DNA from: UBA1672 sp964352375
Lineage (GTDB): Bacteria; Pseudomonadota; Alphaproteobacteria; Micavibrionales; Micavibrionaceae
Direction: 5' to 3'
Length of the DNA: 11,561 bases
NCBI GenBank assembly: GCA_964352375.1
Contig: CAYGSA010000055.1
Span: 1 to 11,561, forward strand
How positions within the stretch are numbered: the first letter of the stretch is position 1; each line of letters begins with the position of its first letter. The translations under genes were made by a program, and so were the position numbers. The notes beneath the pieces were generated by a model. It was not told the DNA's origin. It did no database searches and saw only the letters and a program-made list of their open reading frames with translations. Of the stretch, positions 1 to 7,543 are shown piece after piece.

Positions 1-975
1 CATTTTTTCAACAACGCACTTATCACCAACCCCCGTACGGTACATATCAATCCCCTCATCGGCAAGCATACGCTCCAACCCTAAATTGGACATAACCGTC
101 GCCACCAGCGCGTTCCCCTTAAGCAGACCTTCGCGCTTAAACCACAACGCAAGCGCGCCCATAATCTGATCGCCGTCAACTTTCGTGCCCGTCTCATCGA
201 CCAAAATCAAGCGATCCGCATCCCCATCAAGCGCAATACCCAGATCGGCGCCATTATCAACCACCGCCTCTTGCAAACGCGCAGTATCCGTTGCGCCATA
301 TCCATCGTTAATATTACGCCCATCAGGCGTATTCCCAATCGTAATAACGTCCGCCTCAAGCTCCCAAAGAACCTGCGGCGCCACCTTATAGGCCGCACCA
401 TGTGCGCAATCGACGACAACCTTCAGACCATCAAAAGAATCCTCACGAGGAATAGAACGCTTGAGTGATTCGATATACCGCCCCAGCGCATCATCAAGGC
501 GCGTCGCCTTCCCCAAATGCTCTGGCTCAACACGCTCCCCAGATAGATCAGCATCAATTTTAACCTCAATTTTTTGCTCTAACGCATCATCCAGCTTAAA
601 TCCATCAGCCCCAAACAGCTTGATTCCATTATCCTGATACGGATTATGCGACGCAGAAATCATCACACCAGCATCAGCGCGCAGCGAGCGTGTCAATTTC
701 GCAATCCCCGGCGTAGGAATCGGCCCAACAAGAATCACATCCATCCCCATAGAGATAAATCCCGCGCTCATCGCCTGCTCCAACATATAACCAGACAAAC
801 GCGTATCCTTGCCAATAACCACGCGGTTCATCGCCTTATCCGATCGCTCCGCCCGTAAAACACTCGCGCTCGCCATCGCAATCTTCAGCGCCATATCCGC
901 ACTCATCGGGTGGCTATTCGCCCGCCCCCGAATACCGTCAGTGCCAAAATATTTTTTCTTGTTTTCATCAGTCAT
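1..975 (-). CDS. glmM: Phosphoglucosamine mutase GlmM, N-terminal 325 codons, cut by window edge
   Basis: Converts glucosamine-6-phosphate to glucosamine-1-phosphate in the cytoplasm, the step before UDP-GlcNAc for peptidoglycan and lipid A. I translated the minus strand from the ATG at 975 and it stays open to base 1. Visible motifs are YFGTDGIRG (residues 9-17), the phosphoserine loop ISASHNP (106-112, catalytic Ser109) and the metal loop ALDGDADR near residue 250. GlmM is usually about 450 residues, so roughly 125 C-terminal residues, including the phosphate-binding domain, lie beyond the left edge. The ATG gives a normal N-terminus, although no good Shine-Dalgarno is seen just upstream. 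It lies beyond ftsH on the same strand, as in many proteobacteria, but an opposite-strand gene separates them, so it probably needs its own promoter in 976-1054. The family assignment is secure. Confidence 0.96.
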   Translation of the reverse strand, partial: MTDENKKKYFGTDGIRGRANSHPMSADMALKIAMASASVLRAERSDKAMNRVVIGKDTRLSGYMLEQAMSAGFISMGMDVILVGPIPTPGIAKLTRSLRADAGVMISASHNPYQDNGIKLFGADGFKLDDALEQKIEVKIDADLSGERVEPEHLGKATRLDDALGRYIESLKRSIPREDSFDGLKVVVDCAHGAAYKVAPQVLWELEADVITIGNTPDGRNINDGYGATDTARLQEAVVDNGADLGIALDGDADRLILVDETGTKVDGDQIMGALALWFKREGLLKGNALVATVMSNLGLERMLADEGIDMYRTGVGDKCVVEKM

Positions 976-1054
976 AATTAAACTTATTGCCCTGCACCAT
1001 ATTTGTCACTCTAAAAACAATAGAATTTTAAGAAAAACACGTCATACTGCGCAC

Positions 1055-1918
1055 ATGTACACCTTATGCTCACAACTCCTGAATGAGAACGATCCCGCAC
1101 CTGTTACACTGCGAGAAGGCAGATCGGCCTTGTTTTTCACTGGCCCCCATAACGGAAAAGCTGTCCCTGAAACCCTGCCATGCGCACTGGGTATGGATGA
1201 AGACTGGTTCCAAAATGCCCACGAGGCCAGTGACCTCCACGTAGATTCTCTTTTTGAAGGGCTGCAAAAAAGATTTACCGAAGCGACTTTCTTAGTCGCA
1301 AACTATTCACGGCTTGTTTGTGATTTAAACGCCGCACCAGATTACGCCGTGTCGCGCCATTCCCCTGAAAACCCATCTTTGAAAATCCCACACAACCAGC
1401 CAGAATGTTGTTGTATGCAAGAACGGCTGCGCAGGCTCACGGCGATCTATACCCCCTATCATGACACAAAGCGCGATATGATCGAAAAAATCCGCAGGCG
1501 CCATGGCGGAGTCATTGCGCTCGATATCCATAGCTTCTCCCCAACATGGCAAGGCAAACCACGCGCCGTAGAAATAGGCACAATCAGATGCGAAAAAACA
1601 CCACTTTCTTATGCGCTTGAGGAGTTTTGGCGCAACCAGTCATATTATCGCTTTATCTCGGGAGAGCCATACCGCGTCGCACAACGCCCAAGCAACATCG
1701 CCCCCATAATAAGCGAAAGCTCGAATCTGCAATATATTGGAATAGAAATACGCAGCGACCTGATCGATCGCCCAGAAAAGCGCAAGAAAATGGTTGAATT
1801 CCTAGGGCTGTGCGTTGATCACTTACAAAAGCATGTCGACCTGAAAAAAATCATGGCAAAACGAAGTGACGTCGTCCAGGAAAAAGCCCAGACAGAACAC
1901 GCCAGTTGGTCAATTTAA
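1055..1918 (+). CDS. Predicted N-formylglutamate amidohydrolase family protein (287 aa)
   Basis: Family members hydrolyse N-formyl-L-glutamate to formate and glutamate, the last step of one histidine-degradation route; many genomic homologues are untested. Family-like motifs are PHNGKAVP (residues 31-38), YSRLVCDLN (84-92), ALDIHSFSP (155-163, with the Asp-x-His-Ser signature) and IEIRSDLI (230-237). I start it at ATG 1055. The frame is open back to 809, but that would overlap the divergent glmM by more than 160 bases and adds no family sequence. No strong Shine-Dalgarno is visible before 1055. The divergent spacer to glmM is 79 bases. Its stop overlaps the ftsH stop tail to tail. No other hut genes are visible, so a role in histidine use is not supported by context. 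Three consecutive cysteines at 118-120 are unusual. The substrate is an inference from the family. Confidence 0.85.
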   Translation: MYTLCSQLLNENDPAPVTLREGRSALFFTGPHNGKAVPETLPCALGMDEDWFQNAHEASDLHVDSLFEGLQKRFTEATFLVANYSRLVCDLNAAPDYAVSRHSPENPSLKIPHNQPECCCMQERLRRLTAIYTPYHDTKRDMIEKIRRRHGGVIALDIHSFSPTWQGKPRAVEIGTIRCEKTPLSYALEEFWRNQSYYRFISGEPYRVAQRPSNIAPIISESSNLQYIGIEIRSDLIDRPEKRKKMVEFLGLCVDHLQKHVDLKKIMAKRSDVVQEKAQTEHASWSI

Positions 1919-3834
1919 GCTGTAGTCGGAACACTGCCACCCTTGGGAACACTGCCGCCCCCNNNNNNNNNNCCCCCACCTGATGGGACAGATGATCGCG
2001 CAGGCGCATCACCATCAGCATCATCAGAATCATGACGAATAATCGCCTCGCCACGAAGCAACGCTTTAATCTCGTCTCCCGAGAGCAACTCATACTCCAG
2101 CAAAGCTTTGGCAATCTTATGCAGATCATCAATATTCTCAGTAATAATCTTCATGGCTTTGTTATAGCCCTCATCAATAAATCGGCGCACCTCAACATCA
2201 ATCTTATTTTCCATCTCTTCAGAAATACGGCGCTCTTTATAGCTTGTTTGATCATCACCATAATTTACCATGCCAATTTCATCGCTCAGCCCCCATTCCA
2301 TCACCATCGCACGCGCCATAGCACTGACCTGTTGAATATCACCAGAAGCACCATTAGTGACATATTCCTTACCAAAAATAACTTCTTCAGCCACGCGGCC
2401 ACCCATACCGACAGACAAGTTCGCGCGCATTTTCGCAAGGGAATAGCTGTAACGATCTCCCTCAGGCAAACGCATAACCATACCAAGTGCCCCCCCACGC
2501 GGCACAATCGTTGCCTTATGAATAGGGTCAGATTCAGGCTCGTGCAAAGTCACCAGAGCATGCCCCGCCTCATGATAAGCGGTCAATTTCTTCTCATCTT
2601 CATTCATCGCCATAGAACGACGCTCTGCGCCCATCATCACTTTATCCTTGGCATCTTCAAGATCATCCATCCCAATGACGCGCTTATTTCGCCGCGCCGC
2701 CAGCAAGGCCGCCTCATTTACAAGATTAGCAAGTTCCGCCCCACTGAAGCCTGGAGTCCCACGCGCTATGATGGATGCATCGACATTATTGGCCAAAGGA
2801 ACTTTTTTCATATGCACTTTAAGAATCTTCTCACGCCCCTTCACATCAGGCAAAGGTACAGTGATCTGACGGTCGAATCGGCCAGGGCGCAGCAAAGCTG
2901 GATCAAGAACATCCGCACGGTTCGTTGCCGCCAAAATAATAACACCTTCCGAAGAATCAAACCCGTCCATCTCAACCAGCATTTGGTTCAAAGTCTGTTC
3001 GCGCTCATCGTTGCCGCCGCCATAACCAGCCCCACGATGCCGCCCAACCGCATCAATCTCGTCAATAAAGATAATACATGGCGCATTCTTGCGCCCCTGT
3101 TCGAACATATCACGTACACGGCTGGCACCTACACCAACAAACATCTCAACAAAATCTGACCCCGAAATACTAAAAAACGGAACGCCCGCCTCTCCAGCAA
3201 CAGCCCGCGCAACAAGAGTCTTACCAGTTCCAGGAGAACCAACTAAAAGCGCACCTTTAGGAATATGCCCACCCAAACGCTGAAACTTCTGCGGGTCTTT
3301 CAGAAATTCAACAATTTCCTCTAAATCTTGCTTCGCCTCTTCAATACCTGCTACATCTTCAAACGTCACCTGGTCATTACGCTCCGTCATCATCTTGGCG
3401 CGAGACTTCCCAAATCCCATCGCGCCACCGCCGCCCTTGCCATTCATTTGACGCATAATGAAAAGCCAAAATGCAATGATCAAAACAAACGGCAGAAGAC
3501 TAATCAGAATATCAAACATACGATTTGGAGGATCTGGCTGCTCGGAAATAATCTTGACATTTGTACCCGACAAACGATCAACTACATTCTCATAAGGTGG
3601 AATTCTAAGCTTGAACTCCTTCTCTTGCCCTGAAAACTTTCCGAAAATATCCCCGCCTTTGATACGAACTTGTTCAACACTTCCATCTTGCGCACCACGG
3701 ATAAAATCGCTGTAACTCACGGCATCATCGGGATTAACAGACGCCTGATTAGACGTTTGTGCGATATTAATCATCAACAGAATAACCAGCCCAATAGCCA
3801 GCCACACAACAAGATTTCGATTTGCATTATTCAC
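1915..3834 (-). CDS. ftsH: ATP-dependent zinc metalloprotease FtsH
   Basis: Membrane-anchored AAA+ protease that extracts and degrades misfolded or regulatory membrane and cytoplasmic proteins as a hexamer. Order: TM helix 1 (about residues 8-24), periplasmic domain (about 30-105), TM helix 2 (about 108-127), a Gly-rich linker, the AAA domain, then the peptidase. Motifs: Walker A GSPGTGKT (199-206, with Ser where Pro is common), pore loop FVGVG (232-236), Walker B IIFIDEID (254-261), second region of homology ending RPGRFDR (316-322), zinc site HEAGH (421-425) and third ligand Asp499 in NGASGD. Start is GTG at 3834 with AAAAGG eight bases upstream. Full length is about 639 residues counting a 10-N gap near the C-terminus. 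The tail (from about 613) is an unusual Gly/Ser/Val/Pro stretch with repeated GGSVP. Its tail-to-tail neighbour on the plus strand overlaps by 4 bases. Confidence 0.97.
   Translation of the reverse strand: MNNANRNLVVWLAIGLVILLMINIAQTSNQASVNPDDAVSYSDFIRGAQDGSVEQVRIKGGDIFGKFSGQEKEFKLRIPPYENVVDRLSGTNVKIISEQPDPPNRMFDILISLLPFVLIIAFWLFIMRQMNGKGGGGAMGFGKSRAKMMTERNDQVTFEDVAGIEEAKQDLEEIVEFLKDPQKFQRLGGHIPKGALLVGSPGTGKTLVARAVAGEAGVPFFSISGSDFVEMFVGVGASRVRDMFEQGRKNAPCIIFIDEIDAVGRHRGAGYGGGNDEREQTLNQMLVEMDGFDSSEGVIILAATNRADVLDPALLRPGRFDRQITVPLPDVKGREKILKVHMKKVPLANNVDASIIARGTPGFSGAELANLVNEAALLAARRNKRVIGMDDLEDAKDKVMMGAERRSMAMNEDEKKLTAYHEAGHALVTLHEPESDPIHKATIVPRGGALGMVMRLPEGDRYSYSLAKMRANLSVGMGGRVAEEVIFGKEYVTNGASGDIQQVSAMARAMVMEWGLSDEIGMVNYGDDQTSYKERRISEEMENKIDVEVRRFIDEGYNKAMKIITENIDDLHKIAKALLEYELLSGDEIKALLRGEAIIRHDSDDADGDAPARSSVPSGGXXXXGGGSVPKGGSVPTTA
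1963..1972. other. Assembly gap (10 N) inside the ftsH tail
   Basis: Ten N bases flanked on both sides by runs of C, which read as glycine codons on the coding strand. The frame stays open as drawn, but ten is not a multiple of three in general and may be a placeholder of unknown length, so the true number of GGSVP-like repeats in the FtsH tail is not known. Confidence 0.97.
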
Positions 3835-3842
3835 GAGTAAGA

Positions 3843-3848
3843 CCTTTT
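3843..3848 (-). promoter_or_regulatory. Ribosome binding site of ftsH
   Basis: AAAAGG on the minus strand, eight bases before the GTG start at 3834. It supports the non-ATG start of ftsH, since no in-frame ATG gives the first transmembrane helix. Confidence 0.6.
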
Positions 3849-3866
3849 ATTTTTTAACAGAAGGCC

Positions 3867-3895
3867 ATTCTATACAGGACAATGTTAAATTACAA
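3867..3895 (-). promoter_or_regulatory. Candidate sigma-70-type promoter of ftsH
   Basis: In the 100-base tilS-ftsH spacer, the minus strand has TTGTAA (3890-3895) and TAGAAT (3867-3872) separated by 17 bases. The -10 matches 5 of 6 consensus bases and the -35 matches 4 of 6. Initiation would leave a leader of about 26 bases before the GTG. No heat-shock (RpoH) type pair was found in the same spacer. This is pattern matching in AT-rich DNA, so it is only suggestive. Confidence 0.4.
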
Positions 3896-3934
3896 TTTAC
3901 AAATTCTAAGCAATGCTACGTAATGTTCGTAAGC

Positions 3935-4876
3935 TCACAAACATGTAATAATAAACATGTCATTTTTACGTTCAAACGTAAGCCCAGAGAGGGTTCTTTT
4001 TCGAAAATCTGCCTCATGAATTAAATCATCACAAAGCGCTTCAACACGCTGCAATCGAACCGCGTGCGCAGACAGATTCTGGATTGCCTTAAGAACGCAC
4101 CGAACAACAATCTCATGCGGTTGCTCCGACAAAGCTACAAAATTAAATACGATACGGTCAGAAATGATTTGTGAAACGCATGCCTCATAAGCCTTTCCAG
4201 CCAAAACCTCCAGAGCCGCACGCGCACGCGCAAACCGAGCCGATGCCACCCCAAGACGCTCAACGGATAACCCCTCTCTTGACAAAACATCCATAGATTT
4301 TCGCAAACGCACACGCGCAAACGCATCAGAGTCATTACTGGGGTCAGTAACAAACTCCAGCCCATACTCCTCGCAATACGCAAGAAGATCTGTTTTTCTC
4401 GCATTCAAAAAAGGACGACACAACAGCATCTCTCCCTGCTTTTGTCGTTCACTCATACAAGCCAAACCATCCAAACCGCTCCCCTTCGCGAGCCGAAATA
4501 AAAACGTCTCAGCCTGATCATCCATATGATGCGCCAGAAATAAGTGTTTCAGTCCCTGCTCTGCCATATAATCAGCCATCAACCTGTAACGTGCCTCCCG
4601 CGCGCGCTCCTGAACTCGGCTTCTATCAGGCGTTGCATCCCATTTCAAAACATCTACATGCATGCCCTTTAATCGCGCCTTAACGCCCACAGCTTCATCA
4701 GCCGAATCTTCACGTAACCCATGATCAACAATCAAAACATGAACTTGCCCACCACACCATTGTGACAAAACATGCACAAGCGCCATGCTGTCAGCTCCCC
4801 CAGAAACACCGACAGCAATATCTAGATTTTTGATATCAAGAAATCTCTGATCCAAACATTCAAATAAATAAGTCAT
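3935..4876 (-). CDS. tilS: tRNA(Ile)-lysidine synthase TilS
   Basis: Attaches lysine to C34 of the CAU-anticodon isoleucine tRNA using ATP, changing its decoding from AUG to AUA. Motifs from the ATG at 4876: PP-loop VSGGADS (residues 24-30), VDHGLR (50-55), AHHMDDQAETF (115-125, the family HHxDDQxET motif) and TDPSN (177-181). At 313 residues it is shorter than E. coli TilS (about 430) and appears to have a reduced C-terminal tRNA-binding part. The frame also has an in-frame TTG at 4894, which would add six residues. I prefer the ATG because neither start has a clear Shine-Dalgarno and ATG is the default. It lies between cpoB and ftsH on the same strand, as in many alphaproteobacteria. A structured spacer (4904-4972) sits just upstream. 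Confidence 0.95.
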   Translation of the reverse strand: MTYLFECLDQRFLDIKNLDIAVGVSGGADSMALVHVLSQWCGGQVHVLIVDHGLREDSADEAVGVKARLKGMHVDVLKWDATPDRSRVQERAREARYRLMADYMAEQGLKHLFLAHHMDDQAETFLFRLAKGSGLDGLACMSERQKQGEMLLCRPFLNARKTDLLAYCEEYGLEFVTDPSNDSDAFARVRLRKSMDVLSREGLSVERLGVASARFARARAALEVLAGKAYEACVSQIISDRIVFNFVALSEQPHEIVVRCVLKAIQNLSAHAVRLQRVEALCDDLIHEADFRKRTLSGLTFERKNDMFIITCL

Positions 4877-4903
4877 AACCACACTATAGAGCAAAGAGAG
4901 TTC

Positions 4904-4972
4904 TAATGTGACCAGAAAAATAAGGCGAAGCGTACAAAAATACGTGAGCCGAAATATAACGGTCTCACATTA
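4904..4972 (-). other. Nested inverted-repeat element between cpoB and tilS
   Basis: Most of the cpoB-tilS spacer is one foldable unit. The outer arms are TAATGTGACC (4904-4913) and GGTCTCACATTA (4961-4972), pairing over 10 bp with a 2-base bulge. Inside are GGC (4924-4926) with GCC (4948-4950), then CGTA (4931-4934) with TACG (4941-4944) around a CAAAAA loop. Read on the minus strand the inner hairpin is followed by TTATTTTT, so it could act as a weak intrinsic terminator after cpoB, a leader structure for tilS, or a small dispersed repeat. Its function is unknown. Confidence 0.5.
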
Positions 4973-4986
4973 AAATAATCGTAGGA

Positions 4987-5805
4987 CTAGATACAGTTAA
5001 TTTTTGCCATTTCAGAGTCTGCGCGCTTTAAAACAGGCACGGATGAGTCTGAATACTCACTCTTAAGCTGCTTAAACGCAATACAAGCATCCTCTGTCTT
5101 ACCAAGCCCAACCAGAGACATCCCAAGCTTTAGCAAGTTACTCGCAGCCTTCGGCCCTTGAGGATATTTCTGATATCCTGTCGCAAATTCCCGCGCAGAA
5201 CGGTCATAATCTCCACGCACGTAAAATGTCTCACCAAACCAATATTGTGCATTTGCCGCAAGATCACTGTCAGAATGATCACGCAAAAACGCTGCAAATT
5301 CAGCCTCCGCACGCGAAAAATCACGCGACTTTATAAAATAATAAGCATGGTCATAGGCTAAGGGAGCATCATCTCTGGAAGACACAACACCGCCTTCAGC
5401 AGGCTTTCTCAAAGTACCCAAAGTCTGTGACTCAAGACCGACTTGAGGCTCTTGCAGATCAGACGGAGATTGAATTTCAGAAACTTTCGCCGCATCACGA
5501 CCACCAATCCCGATTGAAGGGTCCAAAGCTTGAGCAGGGCCTCTTGCCTCAAGTGAAGAAAGCGAGGGCATATCATTGACAGAGCCCGCATTAACCTTTG
5601 CACGCACATCCTCCAAATCCTCCTTAAGCCGTCGAATCTCATAATTCTGCTCTTCAATCTGGCCTGTCAAACGTCTGATTTCACGCTCCAACTGCTGAAA
5701 ACGAATCTCTGCAGCAGCAGCAGAAGGTTGTGCAGAAACAGGAAAAACAGCGCCCAAAGAGAGCGCTGCTATGCAGAGTCCTGTTTTTAAAGAAGAAGTA
5801 AACAT
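4987..5805 (-). CDS. cpoB: Cell division coordinator CpoB (YbgF)
   Basis: Periplasmic protein that, in E. coli, links the Tol-Pal system to peptidoglycan synthesis by PBP1B during outer-membrane constriction. The 272-residue product has a Sec signal peptide (cleavage likely after VSA at residue 25), a heptad-like coiled coil rich in Glu/Arg/Leu (about 33-71) that drives trimerisation in relatives, a low-complexity linker (about 75-148), and a TPR region (about 150-265) with repeats such as YDHAYYFIKSRDFSRAEAEF and AQYWFGETFYVRGDYDRSAR. The start ATG is one base from the pal stop, so translation is probably coupled to pal. The gene order pal-cpoB-tilS supports the assignment. The linker is long and variable, as is normal for this family. 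Confidence 0.93.
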   Translation of the reverse strand: MFTSSLKTGLCIAALSLGAVFPVSAQPSAAAAEIRFQQLEREIRRLTGQIEEQNYEIRRLKEDLEDVRAKVNAGSVNDMPSLSSLEARGPAQALDPSIGIGGRDAAKVSEIQSPSDLQEPQVGLESQTLGTLRKPAEGGVVSSRDDAPLAYDHAYYFIKSRDFSRAEAEFAAFLRDHSDSDLAANAQYWFGETFYVRGDYDRSAREFATGYQKYPQGPKAASNLLKLGMSLVGLGKTEDACIAFKQLKSEYSDSSVPVLKRADSEMAKINCI

Positions 5806-5806
5806 T

Positions 5807-6319
5807 TTATTGGACTTTCGTTACGCCCCGACGGTTTTGAGACCATGCGGCCTGATCAGAACCAGGTACAGCCGGACGCTCTTTACCATAACTGAGTGTG
5901 GTGATACGCGAAGGATTAACACCCAAAGCAATCAAATAATTTTTCACTGCATTCGCACGGCGCTCCCCTAAAGCAAGGTTATATTCACGCGTTCCGCGCT
6001 CATCAGCATGGCCTTCAATTGTGACACCAAGATTAGGATATTGAGAAATCCATGATGCCTGATTTTCAAGTGTTGCTCGAGCCGATGATGTAAGATCAGT
6101 ACTGTCTGTTTCAAAGAAAACACGATCACCAACATTCACCACAAGATCAGCCTGTGTCCCAGGAATGGGCGCATTCGCATCAAAATCATCATATGCAGCG
6201 TCATCCGTAAAAATAACCCCCTCATTACCAGTGACAGGAACGTTACTTCCATCTTGTTTGTTTGTACAAGCTCCGACCAAAAGCAGAGCTGCAAAAATAG
6301 TAAAGTAGCGCGTAAACAT
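5807..6319 (-). CDS. pal: Peptidoglycan-associated lipoprotein Pal
   Basis: Outer-membrane lipoprotein that binds peptidoglycan and TolB, part of the Tol-Pal complex. The 170-residue product has a lipoprotein signal ending VGAC (Cys18), a disordered linker, and a C-terminal OmpA-like domain with GDRVFFETDSTDL (64-76), EGHADERGTREYN (102-114), the conserved LGERRANAVKNYL (117-129) and YGKERPAV (144-151). I start it at ATG 6319 because AAAGGGA lies eight bases upstream; the TTG at 6337 would add a charged hexapeptide before the signal and has no ribosome binding site. The usual upstream neighbour tolB is missing; the next gene upstream on this strand is the BON lipoprotein. Any promoter would lie in 6320-6442. 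One weak possibility is TTGCAC with TAAGAA 17 bases later on the minus strand. Confidence 0.96.
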   Translation of the reverse strand: MFTRYFTIFAALLLVGACTNKQDGSNVPVTGNEGVIFTDDAAYDDFDANAPIPGTQADLVVNVGDRVFFETDSTDLTSSARATLENQASWISQYPNLGVTIEGHADERGTREYNLALGERRANAVKNYLIALGVNPSRITTLSYGKERPAVPGSDQAAWSQNRRGVTKVQ

Positions 6320-6327
6320 TATAAATG

Positions 6328-6334
6328 TCCCTTT
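6328..6334 (-). promoter_or_regulatory. Ribosome binding site that sets the pal start
   Basis: AAAGGGA on the minus strand, eight bases before ATG 6319. It lies inside the alternative longer reading from TTG 6337, which argues that the shorter start giving a normal lipoprotein signal is the true one. Confidence 0.7.
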
Positions 6335-6402
6335 CAACTCAAATAATAATTTCTATCTAACGATTCTTAAAGAGGAATCATGCCAGGTGCAAGTGTTTCA
6401 GC

Positions 6403-6430
6403 ATATGCAGGTAAAAAGTTACGTGCATAT
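6403..6430 (-). other. Hairpin after the BON lipoprotein gene
   Basis: Perfect arms ATATGCA (6403-6409) and TGCATAT (6424-6430) enclose a G-G mismatch and an inner stem GTAA/TTAC with a four-base loop. It begins 12 bases past the stop of the BON gene, in the spacer before pal. No U-tract follows on the minus strand, so it is not a canonical intrinsic terminator; it could be a transcript-end stabiliser or a protein-binding site. Confidence 0.45.
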
Positions 6431-6442
6431 CAATACGCAACA

Positions 6443-7129
6443 TCAATAAACACTGTCCTGACTCCACTCAATTGGCGCGTTAGCTGCATCGGCTGGCCGC
6501 GTTGTATCCAAAGATGAACCGTCCCCAAGAGCAGGTTGAGCCCCTACAAGCTCGGGTGTGCCAACAAGCTTAACATAGCTAGCAACCCGCGTCACATTCG
6601 GAATAGTGCGTGCAATGCCGATAACATGATCAAGCTCCCGCTGATCTTGGGCAAAACCCATCAGGAATACTGTGCCCTGAACAACATCAATCGAATAATT
6701 AATCGATTCGACATCACGATCAAAAATCAAGGCCGAACGTAAACGTGTGCCAATCCAGCTATCTTTAGCATACCCAACAATACCATCACTATCTGCAACT
6801 GTAATTTCATTTATGACCTGCTTAACGCCCTTAGGCTTCCAAGCCATACGAACCGCTTCCACGCGATGCTGAGGGTCTTGTACAACGCCTGTCAATAAAA
6901 CGCGCCCTTGATTAACAGTCATATCTAACTTCGTAAACATATCAACACTATGACGAAACCAAAGATCATTAATTTGCGTTTGAATAAGCGCATCACTCGC
7001 CGCGCGTCCTACACCGCCCTCCTGAACAGCCGCTGTACCAACGGCGACACCTGTCCCCAGCGCAAGCCCCGCGCACGATGATAACGTGACGCAAGAGAGA
7101 AGTAAAACGGCATGTTTTGGTGTAATCAT
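6443..7129 (-). CDS. Two-BON-domain outer-membrane lipoprotein, DolP/YraP-like
   Basis: BON-domain lipoproteins of this kind sit in the outer membrane; E. coli DolP supports membrane integrity and amidase activation. The 228-residue product has a lipobox LSSC (Cys19), a Gly/Ala-rich segment (21-44), a first BON domain (about 46-112, including NQGRVLLTGVV and VKQVINEITV) and a second (about 122-188, including QGTVFLMGFA and VTRVASYVKLVG), then an unstructured C-terminal tail. Start ATG 7129 is chosen because AAGGAT lies seven bases upstream; the frame continues open into yraN but the extension removes the signal peptide from the N-terminus. It is 40 bases after yraN on the same strand and likely in one operon with rsmI and yraN. 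The neighbours match the E. coli cluster that contains yraP, which supports the DolP analogy; strict orthology is not shown. Confidence 0.88.
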   Translation of the reverse strand: MITPKHAVLLLSCVTLSSCAGLALGTGVAVGTAAVQEGGVGRAASDALIQTQINDLWFRHSVDMFTKLDMTVNQGRVLLTGVVQDPQHRVEAVRMAWKPKGVKQVINEITVADSDGIVGYAKDSWIGTRLRSALIFDRDVESINYSIDVVQGTVFLMGFAQDQRELDHVIGIARTIPNVTRVASYVKLVGTPELVGAQPALGDGSSLDTTRPADAANAPIEWSQDSVY

Positions 7130-7136
7130 TGTTAAA

Positions 7137-7142
7137 ATCCTT
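7137..7142 (-). promoter_or_regulatory. Ribosome binding site that sets the BON lipoprotein start
   Basis: AAGGAT on the minus strand, seven bases before ATG 7129. It decides the start in favour of the form with an N-terminal lipoprotein signal. Confidence 0.75.
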
Positions 7143-7169
7143 ACAAAAAGTGATTCGATTGAAACAAGA

Positions 7170-7541
7170 TTATGCACCCACTTCCCATGCATTGTCCAGA
7201 TGTGTAATTTGAAACGGTTTCACAATCGCAATCACGTCAAAACGCATTGGGTTTCCCTGTATTTCAGGATTTTGACTTATATAAAACAGCGCTGATTGCT
7301 CAATTCGGCGGCGCGCCCGCAAAGTCACAGAAGCAAGCGCATCCTCTAACGTCTGGCGAATTTTCACCTCAACAAAGCAAACAACCTCATCCTTTTCCAC
7401 AATCAAATCAATTTCGCCAAATTTTGTCTTATACCGACGCTCCAAAACCGCATAGCCTTGTTCCTCCAGATACACCGCCGCCATATCCTCCCCCTGAATG
7501 CCCACCGCATGATTTGTTTGGGTCATCGATTTTGAAACCAT
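7170..7541 (-). CDS. yraN: UPF0102 (YraN) family endonuclease-like protein
   Basis: Small protein (123 residues) of the widely conserved YraN family, whose fold resembles Holliday-junction-resolvase-type nucleases; its cellular role is not well established. The family core is present: GEDMAAVYLEEQGY (17-30), the acidic pair in FGEIDLIV (41-48) and FVEVK (56-60), the expected E-D-ExK nuclease pattern, and the basic stretch RARRRIEQ (75-82). The start ATG 7541 has AGGGAG seven bases upstream, lying in the last codons of rsmI, and the two genes are two bases apart, so they are almost certainly co-translated. In E. coli yraN also neighbours rsmI and lpoA. Confidence 0.93.
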   Translation of the reverse strand: MVSKSMTQTNHAVGIQGEDMAAVYLEEQGYAVLERRYKTKFGEIDLIVEKDEVVCFVEVKIRQTLEDALASVTLRARRRIEQSALFYISQNPEIQGNPMRFDVIAIVKPFQITHLDNAWEVGA

Positions 7542-7543
7542 AG

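Noticed and set aside
987..1015. TTGCCC/TCTAAA pair as a promoter of the amidohydrolase gene
   Set aside because: Only 4 of 6 matches in each box, in AT-rich DNA, with other equally good arrangements nearby.
809..1054. Upstream extension of the amidohydrolase reading frame
   Set aside because: It overlaps the divergent glmM start region by more than 160 bases, has no family sequence, and the family N-terminus fits ATG 1055.
2032..3159. Long plus-strand open frame (375 codons) inside ftsH
   Set aside because: Entirely antisense to the conserved AAA and protease domains; composition is that of a shadow frame and no family is recognisable.
1915..3834. folP expected between ftsH and glmM
   Set aside because: No dihydropteroate synthase sequence is present on either strand; many alphaproteobacteria lack it at this place, so its absence is not a finding.
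3941..3960. ACATGT repeated as an inverted pair at the tilS end
   Set aside because: Six AT-rich pairs around an 8-base loop inside the last tilS codons; expected by chance and not followed by a U-tract.
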